Positions 17,329 through 23,998 of a stretch of DNA of 33,730 bases are shown here, one piece after another (positions within the stretch are counted from its first letter, which is position 1; each line of letters begins with the position of its first letter). The DNA is from Cyanocohniella sp. LLY. GTDB taxonomy: Bacteria; Cyanobacteriota; Cyanobacteriia; Cyanobacteriales; Nostocaceae. Position numbers and translations under genes: made by a program. The stretch spans positions 1 through 33,730 of the forward strand of contig JAKOMP010000072.1 in the NCBI GenBank assembly GCA_022241785.1, written 5' to 3'. The notes beneath the pieces were generated by a model, which saw nothing but the letters and a program-made list of their open reading frames with translations, did no database searches and was not told where the DNA came from.

Positions 17329-18264
17329 ATGGAAGCAATAATTAGTGAATTTTTGGCTTTGCACAATTTTCAACGAGCCTGGGAAAAAGTTGCAGAGAAA
17401 CGCGGCTGTGCGGGTATCGACAGAGAAACCATCGATGATTTTGCTCGTAATCAAGCATTAAATATCTATGAATTACGCAATACAGTTGCTAATGGTAGCT
17501 ATGAACCTCTACCTTGCAGACAAGTTGTCATACCCAAACGTAATGGTAATTTACGAGAATTAAAAATACCAACAGTACGCGATCGCATTGTTCAACAAGC
17601 GCTATTAAATGTATTTTATCCCGTCTTGGAGTCCAAATTTTCGAGTGCAAGTTTTGCCTATCGTCCCAATTTATCCTATCTGAATGCAGTGGAAAAAATC
17701 GCCGACTTTCGTGATGAAGGTTATATTTGGGTCTTCGATGCTGATATCGTCAAATTTTTTGATAATATCGAACATTCCCGCTTATTACAACAAATTAGAC
17801 TCCATCTCGACCATCCCGGTATTTTATGTTTGATTAAATCCTGGGTATCGGTGGGTGTACAAACCGATGCGGGTTTAATCTTCTCTCAAAAAGGTATTCC
17901 TCAAGGTGCAGTAATTTCACCAATCTTAGCCAATATTTACCTGCATGAGTTTGATGAAATGATCACCGCCAGTAATTTACAACTTGTGCGTTATGCTGAT
18001 GATTTTGTGGTTTTAGCACGTACCCATGCAGAGATTTTGACAGCGCAAACAGAAATCATCAATTTATTAGCTGGGATGGGATTAGAGATACATCCCGAAA
18101 AAACCAGAATTACTAATTTTGAGCATGGATTTTGTTTTCTCGGTCATGGATTTATAGATAACGCGATTTTTCCCATCGATACAAACCGCACCAAATTTAC
18201 AAATAACTCACTTCCCCAACCACAATCAAAGCAACGTAAAAAAAAACGCCTCCGCGCCAATTAG
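17329..18264 (+). CDS. Reverse transcriptase of an RT-Cas1 adaptation module
   Basis: A 311-residue RT starting at ATG 17329. The RT blocks are all visible: YEPLPCRQVVIPKRNG, IPTVRDRIVQQALLNVFYPV, FDADIVKFFDNIEH with the first Asp pair, SQKGIPQGAVISPILANIYL, and YADD at residues 222-225 (LVRYADDFVVLART). The thumb GLEIHPEKTRITNFEHGF follows. This is the group II-intron-related type found fused to Cas1 in cyanobacteria. The frame then ends KKKRLRAN just after a run of nine A (18238-18246). The cas1 frame lies at -1 from here, so the usual fusion is split. The RT core looks intact. A role in acquiring spacers from RNA is inferred from the RT-Cas1 family. Confidence 0.92.
   Translation: MEAIISEFLALHNFQRAWEKVAEKRGCAGIDRETIDDFARNQALNIYELRNTVANGSYEPLPCRQVVIPKRNGNLRELKIPTVRDRIVQQALLNVFYPVLESKFSSASFAYRPNLSYLNAVEKIADFRDEGYIWVFDADIVKFFDNIEHSRLLQQIRLHLDHPGILCLIKSWVSVGVQTDAGLIFSQKGIPQGAVISPILANIYLHEFDEMITASNLQLVRYADDFVVLARTHAEILTAQTEIINLLAGMGLEIHPEKTRITNFEHGFCFLGHGFIDNAIFPIDTNRTKFTNNSLPQPQSKQRKKKRLRAN
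18238..18246 (+). other. A9 slippage site at the RT/cas1 junction
   Basis: The codons CGT AAA AAA AAA CGC of the RT frame contain A-AAA-AAA, the class of heptamer that supports -1 ribosomal frameshifting. Runs of nine A also promote RNA polymerase slippage. A -1 shift, or one extra A in the mRNA, leads directly into the cas1 frame (KKTPPRQLAPQIERLQLDTE). The RT stop is 18 nt beyond the run. Confidence 0.7.
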
Positions 18265-18281
18265 CACCGCAAATTGAGAGG

Positions 18282-19469
18282 TTGCAGTTAGATACAGAAC
18301 CAAACCAAGAACTAGAAATTTTAGCACAAGGACAAGAACATCAAATTGCATTCCTCCATCAACCTTATTTAGTGGAAATAGATATCACCACAGACAAGGA
18401 AATTATCTCTGATGGTGGTGATGACAAACATAGTCCTTTACAAAAAAACATTTGGAATCAGGAAATGGCTGCAATTTATCTGCTCGAACAAGGAACAAGT
18501 ATCTATAAAGACCACCTCCGTTTTATTATTCATGTCAGCGAAAAACCAAAACTGGAAATACCAATTCGTGAAGTTGAACAAATCATGATTTTTGGCAATA
18601 TCCAACTTTCTACACCAGTAATTAATGCCTGTTTAAAAGAAAAAATTGGTGTACTGTTTCTCAATCAACTGGGTCAATATCACGGACATTTAGCCAGTGA
18701 GGAATCTACAAATATAGATAATCATCTCATTCAAATGCAACGACGCGATGACGACTATTTTCAATTTCATGTATCCAAGGCGATCGTTTATGGAAAATTA
18801 ACCAATTCCAAGCAGTTATTAATGCGCTTTAATCGCAAACGCAAAATAACAGCAGTAGAGCAGGCAATATATGGCATCAGCAAAGATATTGACTCTTTAG
18901 AATTAGTTGATAATTTAGATTCTTTACGCGGTTATGAAGGTATCACAGCCGCAAGATATTTTCCGGCTTTTGGACAGTTAGTTACTAACCCCAATTTTGA
19001 GTTTTCTCTCCGCAATCGTCAACCACCAACAGACCCGATAAATTCTCTCTTAAGTTTTGGTTATACACTGTTATTGAATAATGTCATGAGTTTTATTGTT
19101 GCGGAAGGACTTTCACCATATATCGGTAATTTTCACTATGGGGAAAGACAAAAGTCTTATTTAGCTTTTGATTTAATGGAGGAATTTCGGTCTGTTATTG
19201 TCGATAGTTTGGTTATGAACATAATTAATCATTCTGTGTTTAAACCGCAGGATTTCGATATTTTAGATAGTACGGGAGGAGTGTATTTAAATCAATCAGC
19301 AAGGCGAATTTTTCTCCAAAAATTTGAAGCCCGAATGAATGAAGAAACATCCCACCCCGATTTACAATCTCAAGTCACATACCGTCATGCAATTCAATTA
19401 CAAGTCAGAAGATATAAACGTTGTTTATTATCGGATATTCCCTATGCAGCATTTTTAAGACCTTCTTAA
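18282..19469 (+). CDS. cas1: Cas1 integrase (C-terminal part of RT-Cas1 in the -1 frame)
   Basis: The cas1 frame is open from the stop at 18237 to 19469. Independent starts could be TTG 18282 or, more fitting to the Cas1 domain, ATG 18465 (QEMAAIYLLEQGTSIYKDHL, with AGGA close upstream). The 60 residues before that look like the linker that normally joins RT and Cas1, which favours expression as a fusion by slippage at the A9 run. The Cas1 active-site set is present: Glu in RGYEGITAARYF (18936-18938), His in IGNFHYGERQ and Asp in YLAFDLMEEFRSVI. Cas1 integrates new spacers with Cas2. The catalytic domain itself shows no damage. Confidence 0.92.
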   Translation: MQLDTEPNQELEILAQGQEHQIAFLHQPYLVEIDITTDKEIISDGGDDKHSPLQKNIWNQEMAAIYLLEQGTSIYKDHLRFIIHVSEKPKLEIPIREVEQIMIFGNIQLSTPVINACLKEKIGVLFLNQLGQYHGHLASEESTNIDNHLIQMQRRDDDYFQFHVSKAIVYGKLTNSKQLLMRFNRKRKITAVEQAIYGISKDIDSLELVDNLDSLRGYEGITAARYFPAFGQLVTNPNFEFSLRNRQPPTDPINSLLSFGYTLLLNNVMSFIVAEGLSPYIGNFHYGERQKSYLAFDLMEEFRSVIVDSLVMNIINHSVFKPQDFDILDSTGGVYLNQSARRIFLQKFEARMNEETSHPDLQSQVTYRHAIQLQVRRYKRCLLSDIPYAAFLRPS

Positions 19470-19519
19470 TTTTTTTTTAAAGTTGATTTAAAAACCCTGA
19501 TTTTACGAAAAGCCTGTAG

Positions 19520-19540
19520 GGGTTTAGGAATCCTAAACCC
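19520..19540. repeat. Perfect palindrome between cas1 and cas2
   Basis: GGGTTTAGGA and TCCTAAACCC flank a single A: 10-bp arms. This type of palindrome is a common intergenic repeat in filamentous cyanobacteria and might act as a weak terminator. Confidence 0.6.
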
Positions 19541-19634
19541 TATGGTGGAATATGATGGGATTTGTGTTAAATAGTTTTATAATACCAGTAAAATAACTTG
19601 TAGTTTCATTAATTTATACTTTTTATTTATCTAA

Positions 19635-20011
19635 ATGTTAGTCGTTGTTGTATATGATATTCCTAATGACAAAAGGCGCACGAAGTTATCCAATTTTTTA
19701 GAAGGTTACGGGCGAAGAGTCCAGTTTTCTGTATTTGAGTGTTTTTTGAGTTTGGAGGAAATGCGACAACTTTATATAAATGTGAGAAAGTTAGTTACAG
19801 CACTTCCAGCAGCTATGAGGTACATCCTCAAAACTGAAAGCTTTGCTAGGAGAGGGGCCGGGAGAAAACCGTATTGCATAATAGCGGGAACCGCTGTAAA
19901 CCTGCGGAGGATAATGTGCGCTTTTATTGGATATCCCAAGAAGCCGTTGAGAGGGTGTTAACAATCGGTGGTGAAGCACCCCAACCACCGCCAAACTATT
20001 ATGTAATCTAG
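19635..20011 (+). pseudogene. cas2: Cas2, interrupted by a 99-bp insertion
   Basis: The first 54 residues are ordinary Cas2: MLVVVVYDIPNDKRRTKLSN, EGYGRRVQFSVFECFLS, VRKLV. At 19798 a 99-bp element begins. After it, in another frame, the true C-terminus continues from 19899: PAEDNVRFYW, then ISQEAVERVLTIGGE, and PQPPPNYYVI, with the stop at 20009-20011. Removing the element and one TA restores a 91-residue Cas2, the usual size. As it stands the frame reads through the element to 19961 and yields a 108-residue protein with a wrong last half. Cas2 bridges Cas1 dimers during spacer integration. Unless the insert is bypassed or another cas2 exists, adaptation should be impaired. Confidence 0.9.
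19798..19896. mobile_element. MITE (IS630/Tc1-mariner type) inside cas2
   Basis: The 99-bp element begins CAGCACTTCC and ends GGAACCGCTG, imperfect terminal inverted repeats. It is flanked by TA on both sides (19796-19797 and 19897-19898), the typical target duplication of IS630/Tc1-mariner elements. It has no transposase. Its boundaries are fixed by the interrupted Cas2 sequence. Confidence 0.85.
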
Positions 20012-20048
20012 GTTTGAGGCTTTTATGGGTTGTGTTCTTTGATTCCCC

Positions 20049-20230
20049 ATCGACACCAGTCAGAGAATCGCCCAAACCCCATATTTTTCGTTGAGTGGTG
20101 TCGATTGCTTATAGGGTAAGCTTTTGAGGTGTGTGTATGTTTCGTTTTTTGGATAAATGTATTATCATTTTACCAGTGGTGTCGATTTGTGGTCTGAAAC
20201 CCTTACTGGGTAAGGGCTGCTAGACGAACT
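20049..20230 (+). promoter_or_regulatory. CRISPR leader of the large array
   Basis: 182 bp between cas2 and the first repeat, aligned end to end with the mini-array leader. It contains an inverted copy (20049-20061, ATCGACACCAGTC) and two direct copies (20093-20106, 20174-20187) of GAGTGGTGTCGATT. Spacings are the same as in the other leader (81 bp between the direct copies). The 40 bp nearest the repeat are the best conserved. Confidence 0.88.
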
Positions 20231-21425
20231 CCCCACCGATTGGGTTAATTCGGAATAATTGGAAACGATAGACACCCTGAATTCTGATACAGCTTTACCC
20301 CACCGATTGGGTTAATTCGGAATAATTGGAAACGCTAGGGCGAGCATCATACACTTTAGCAATGCTATCCTGCCCCCACCGATTGGGTTAATTCGGAATA
20401 ATTGGAAACCCTTGTATCTCATGGATGACTATATTCGGATAGCCCCCACCGATTGGGTTAATTCGGAATAATTGGAAACGTCATGGTATTCGCTCCAGGT
20501 TACAATTACTTTATCCCCACCGATTGGGTTAATTCGGAATAATTGGAAACCAAAAGCGTCCGCCTGAGAGATCGCTTTTGAATCGCCCCACCGATTGGGT
20601 TAATTCGGAATAATTGGAAACCAAAATAATCCAAGCCAATAATACCCCTATAACCCCCCACCGATTGGGTTAATTCGGAATAATTGGAAACTTTTAACCC
20701 GAGTTTCTTTTTCTCCCTCATCTATGCCAGCCCCACCGATTGGGTTAATTCGGAATAATTGGAAACCCTTGGCGGGCATTGTTGACTTCAACAACAGCGA
20801 CCTTGACCCCACCGATTGGGTTAATTCGGAATAATTGGAAACTTCTGATCCAAGGGATCAGAATTGCCAATTTCTGCCCCACCGATTGGGTTAATTCGGA
20901 ATAATTGGAAACTATCGCTACTACCATTACTTCTTCCTCTGGTATCCCCACCGATTGGGTTAATTCGGAATAATTGGAAACCTCATCAACTTCGGTTGGT
21001 GGTGGAGATGGACGTAAATAAGCCCCCACCGATTGGGTTAATTCGGAATAATTGGAAACGATTTTCCTCAAAAAATAAATTTGGGTAAAACGAAAAAACG
21101 ACCCCACCGATTGGGTTAATTCGGAATAATTGGAAACTTTCTTCTGCTTCTCTTGCTGTTGTAACAGATTGGCCCCACCGATTGGGTTAATTCGGAATAA
21201 TTGGAAACGTTCTCCGTGAGGGTTCACTAAGTATGTTGATTCCCGTTTCCCCACCGATTGGGTTAATTCGGAATAATTGGAAACATGACGGACTGTATGC
21301 CCAATTGTTTGCAAAACGCCCCACCGATTGGGTTAATTCGGAATAATTGGAAACGTTGAAGAAACTATTTTTTCAACTTGGGAAAGTAGAACTCCCCACC
21401 GATTGGGTTAATTCGGATAATTGAA
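20231..21425 (+). CRISPR. Large CRISPR array, 17 repeats and 16 spacers
   Basis: Sixteen identical 36-nt repeats start at 20231, 20298, 20374, 20444, 20515, 20586, 20656, 20731, 20807, 20877, 20946, 21024, 21102, 21173, 21249 and 21319. A seventeenth at 21394 is degenerate: it lost bases in its last third and ends ATAATTGAAGAA. Spacers are 31-42 nt, the variable length usual for type III. The repeat can form a short stem (CCGA with TCGG). The degenerate end marks the leader-distal side, so new spacers enter near 20231. No two spacers are identical. Many spacers contain inverted repeats (see findings). The array serves the Cmr complex, which shares the repeat through the mini-array. Confidence 0.98.
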
Positions 21426-21434
21426 GAAATTATG

Positions 21435-21489
21435 ATACCTGAAACTGTAATGATTATTATGAAAAGGCAGTTTCAGGTATTTTTAATTA
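21435..21489 (+). terminator. Terminator after the CRISPR array
   Basis: ATACCTGAAACTG (21435-21447) and CAGTTTCAGGTAT (21468-21480) form a perfect 13-bp stem with a 20-nt loop, followed by TTTTTAATT. It lies 10 nt after the last repeat and would end the pre-crRNA. Confidence 0.85.
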
Positions 21490-21533
21490 TTAATAAAAAT
21501 TAACTATTAATAAAAATCAACTATTAATGAAAA
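21483..21533. repeat. Three tandem copies of a 17-bp AT-rich unit
   Basis: TTAATTATTAATAAAAA, TTAACTATTAATAAAAA and TCAACTATTAATGAAAA follow each other without gaps directly after the array terminator. Confidence 0.85.
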
Positions 21534-21599
21534 CAATCGATATAGTCTTCATAGCACTCAATAATATATCTGTACTAAATACTCCTCATAAACAAACGA

Positions 21600-21695
21600 T
21601 ACCTTGCGGTAAGCTTTCCTTCTCTACGAGAGGCTGCGCCCTAAGCGTAGCTATGCCGCAGGCTTTACGGAACGCTGCGCGGACGCTAACGCAAC
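21600..21695. repeat. Dispersed cyanobacterial repeat cluster
   Basis: The stretch contains nested GC-rich words such as CTACGAGAGGCTGCGCC, GCGTAGCTATGCCGCAGGC and ACGGAACGCTGCGCGGACGC, typical interspersed repeats of Nostocales. A short open frame over it is judged not to be a gene. Otherwise 21490-21826 holds no gene. A related piece is at 23905-23930 and another at 31411-31436. Confidence 0.7.
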
Positions 21696-21826
21696 ATCTT
21701 AAATTGATGGGTATGTCACCAAACTGTTAGGCGATCGCTTCTTTTGGAAACCCGCGTTTCCGAGCATAGGTTTTAATAAACCATATCAAAGTCCAAACCC
21801 AAACAGAAAGCAGTCGGGAAAAACCT

Positions 21827-22399
21827 ATGCTTACATCTCGTCGTGTCTTGATTTTTGCAGACAGCGATAATACCTACCTAGCAGCACAAAGCTTCAACAG
21901 AAAAATCGACTGGCAAAAAATATGTAACTACCTTGCCAATCCCCAAGAAGGTAGAGAATTAATCGAAATGGTGATTTATGTTGGTTTACCACCAGCTAGA
22001 GAAAGATTTGAAGAACAACGCAAAACCAAAGAGAAATTTGTATATTGGGCTAAAAATAACGGCTTTTTAGTAGTTGCAAAGGAAGGAAAAGCCAAAGGAG
22101 AAGAATATGAAACTAATATCGATGTTGTCATGGCAATGGATGCAATCGAATTAGCATTAGAAGTCAAACCCGATATCGTTGTCTTGGTGACAGGAGATTC
22201 AGATTTTGCCTATTTAGCAGAAAAATTGCGACGAAGAGGAATGCGAGTAGAAGTTGCATCTGTAGAACAGTCATTAGGTAGTGAGTTAAAAAATGCCGCC
22301 AACAGTATTATCGACTTAATAGAAGTATTTGACTCATTTAACCCTCAAAATAGTAATCAAACATTCCACAGAATCGGTAACGCCAACATATTTGATTAA
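21827..22399 (+). CDS. NYN-domain (LabA/DUF88-like) putative ribonuclease
   Basis: A 190-residue protein. It carries the acidic residues of the NYN/PIN-like nuclease fold: ADSDN at residues 11-15, TNIDVVMAMDAI with Asp99 and Asp105, and VTGDSDFAYL with Asp124 and Asp126. The RRRGMRVEVASVEQSLGSEL tail segment is the usual ending of the LabA-like fold. Such proteins are predicted metal-dependent RNases; in cyanobacteria relatives act in clock output, but no such role can be claimed here. It stands between the CRISPR array and the Ub-like operon, on the same strand as both. Position suggests a defence-island gene. Confidence 0.85.
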   Translation: MLTSRRVLIFADSDNTYLAAQSFNRKIDWQKICNYLANPQEGRELIEMVIYVGLPPARERFEEQRKTKEKFVYWAKNNGFLVVAKEGKAKGEEYETNIDVVMAMDAIELALEVKPDIVVLVTGDSDFAYLAEKLRRRGMRVEVASVEQSLGSELKNAANSIIDLIEVFDSFNPQNSNQTFHRIGNANIFD

Positions 22400-22455
22400 C
22401 TCTAATATTAATTAATTTGGCAATTAATTAAACCAGTCATAAGAGCATAGCAATC

Positions 22456-22782
22456 ATGCGAACAATCAACGGTAAATTGATTATCCAAGAAATACACGAT
22501 CCAGATAATGTAGAAAAACAAATAATGAAATTTAGTCAACAGCAAAACGAAAAATATCACCAGGAACTCAACAATATCCAAAATCATCTCAGCAAACTAG
22601 ACAAAAGATGCATCCTTCTCGAAGAAGCGATCGCTCGACAGTTTATCCAGTTTCTCATCATTAATATTTGCGGGGTGATTGGATTATTTTTTCTATGGTT
22701 TTGGTTTAATGCCAACCACCAAGAAGGCAATCAACCTACAAAACAATCAACCCAGGCAACAGTACAGCAACTACAAAAATAA
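22456..22782 (+). CDS. Small coiled-coil protein with one membrane helix
   Basis: A 108-residue protein of unknown family. Residues 20-60 are rich in Gln, Glu, Lys and Leu with heptad-like spacing (IMKFSQQQNEKYHQELNNIQ, then HLSKLDKRCILLEEAI). A single membrane segment follows (FIQFLIINICGVIGLFFLWF, about 64-83) and a polar, Gln/Thr-rich tail. It starts 56 nt after the NYN gene, same strand, so it may belong to that transcript. No ribosome site is obvious. Function unknown. Confidence 0.6.
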   Translation: MRTINGKLIIQEIHDPDNVEKQIMKFSQQQNEKYHQELNNIQNHLSKLDKRCILLEEAIARQFIQFLIINICGVIGLFFLWFWFNANHQEGNQPTKQSTQATVQQLQK

Positions 22783-22783
22783 A

Positions 22784-22880
22784 CTAGTACAGCACGGCGT
22801 AAATAAGCATACCCTTTGAAATCGTCAAACAGCCTGTTTGATAAGCTTTTTGACTTTTGACTTCCGCGCAGCGGTACTAG
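22784..22880. repeat. 97-bp MITE-like palindromic element
   Basis: CTAGTACAGCACGGCG at the left and CGCGCAGCGGTACTAG at the right form imperfect terminal inverted repeats with perfect CTAGTAC/GTACTAG ends. It fills the gap before the Ub-like gene and may separate it from the upstream genes. No transposase inside. Confidence 0.6.
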
Positions 22881-22915
22881 CGGCTAAATACGAAAATACA
22901 TATCAAGGAGAAAAT

Positions 22916-23131
22916 ATGCGGGCAGTAATCAATGGTAAATTAGTGGATTTACCTCAAGGTACAACAGTAGAACAATTGCGGAAAAAGTTTCCCGAAATTG
23001 GCAACGATGATGTCATGGAAGAAGGTTTTGGTGGAACTAAACCTTTAAAAAATAATGAAGCTCTCAAAGAAGGCTCAAAAGTATGGAGTGTACCCAAAAT
23101 TGTCAAAGGTACGGGAGATTTTATTTTGTAG
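22916..23131 (+). CDS. Ubiquitin-like (beta-grasp) modifier candidate
   Basis: A 71-residue protein. ATG 22916 is fixed by AAGGAG 5 nt upstream. MRAVINGKLVDLPQGTTVEQ then LRKKFPEI looks like the first hairpin and helix of a beta-grasp fold. EALKEGSKVWSVPKIV fits the last strands, where Ub-like and ThiS-like proteins have 'L.dGd.v..vP'. It does not end in Gly-Gly; the tail is KGTGDFIL. A Gly lies four residues before the tail-end Leu, so the associated JAB protease might trim it. The next genes are an E2-like protein and a JAB-E1 fusion, which is the main support for the call. Function as a conjugated modifier is inferred. Confidence 0.7.
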   Translation: MRAVINGKLVDLPQGTTVEQLRKKFPEIGNDDVMEEGFGGTKPLKNNEALKEGSKVWSVPKIVKGTGDFIL

Positions 23132-23261
23132 TGCAAGTACCTTACACACTTTATACAACGGGAAATTTCTAACTTCCACTATCTATTTTTTTCAAAATTG
23201 ACATCTTATCAAGGTTTTTTGCTTCCTAACGCTAAATAACTTGAACGCAAACAGGTAAATT

Positions 23262-23747
23262 ATGACAATTACAATTACTCAGGACAAATTAGAATTTCAA
23301 CCAACTTCAAGATTAATTGAAGAACTCAAAATTTTAGAAAAACTAGCCAAGAATATTATCGTTGGTAATAAAACAATTGAACATCTCAGATATACGGCAA
23401 TTTTAATCAAAGGAATGCCCCTTTCATCCCAAAAATTCACCGTTTCCAACAGCGATGTTTTATTTCTACTACCACCTGAATATCCCCAACTACCACCTAT
23501 CGGTTGCTATCTCAATTACCCTTGGAACACCACCGGAGAAGGAGATCATCACTTCACCAGACAAAGCTATTATGGAGCGCCATTTTTAAGCGATGAGGGA
23601 TGGTATTGGTACTGTGTTGGACTCGGAGGAGGATTTAACCGTGAAGTCTGGTTAAACTCATGGAAACCCAGTCAAAAAGTCGATAAAGGACATAATTTAG
23701 CGACACTATTTGTTACCGCCCGTCATGCAATTAACAGTGACGATTGA
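23262..23747 (+). CDS. Prokaryotic E2-like protein (Prok-E2_E type)
   Basis: A 161-residue protein starting at ATG 23262. It holds the E2-type proline signature FLLPPEYPQLPP (residues 68-79) after a beta-meander. His-rich GEGDHHFTR and then GWYWYCVGLGGG follow, with Cys118 as the candidate thioester residue. The layout agrees with the prokaryotic E2 family E known from Ub-like operons that also encode an E1-JAB protein. It would carry the activated modifier to a target. It stands between the Ub-like gene (130 nt upstream) and the JAB-E1 gene (251 nt downstream). Assignment to the exact E2 family is from memory of the motifs. Confidence 0.78.
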   Translation: MTITITQDKLEFQPTSRLIEELKILEKLAKNIIVGNKTIEHLRYTAILIKGMPLSSQKFTVSNSDVLFLLPPEYPQLPPIGCYLNYPWNTTGEGDHHFTRQSYYGAPFLSDEGWYWYCVGLGGGFNREVWLNSWKPSQKVDKGHNLATLFVTARHAINSDD

Positions 23748-23998
23748 TTGCAATAAATACGTGATGACTCTCACCACTAATGCAGAGGTCTAGATGGAAT
23801 TAAATAAATTTAGGGGTTTAAGCCACCTGCTTCTGTCAAGTAGCGCCTTTTGTGTCGTGGTCTAAATACCTTGAAGTTTTGTGGAGGTAAACCGTCCCCA
23901 CAAACTTCTCTACGAGACGCTCCGCGAACGTCACAGAACGTAATTGCGAATTGCGAATTCTTTTAATCACACTTCAATAAAATTGCGAGAAATATCCA
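23748..23998. other. Gap between E2 and JAB-E1 genes
   Basis: No gene is seen. It contains a dispersed repeat word (CTACGAGACGCTCCGCGAAC at about 23910) and a short duplicated AATTGCGAATTGCGAATTC. It may carry a separate promoter for the JAB-E1 gene, but none could be identified. Confidence 0.5.

Noticed and set aside
17329-18264. The RT as part of a group II intron or a diversity-generating retroelement
   Set aside because: No maturase or endonuclease domain, no intron RNA and no template/variable repeat pair; the following Cas1 frame with linker explains it as RT-Cas1.
19798-19896. The cas2 insert as an intein or self-splicing intron
   Set aside because: It is only 99 bp, has transposon-type inverted ends and a TA duplication, and shows no intron or intein features.
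20506-21314. Open frames across the large CRISPR array on both strands
   Set aside because: They only read the repeat over and over (VSNYSELTQSVG or FQLFRINPIGG); artefacts of the 36-nt repeat.
21527-21730. Possible 67-residue plus-strand gene
   Set aside because: Most of it lies on a dispersed GC-rich repeat; no ribosome site and no recognisable protein.
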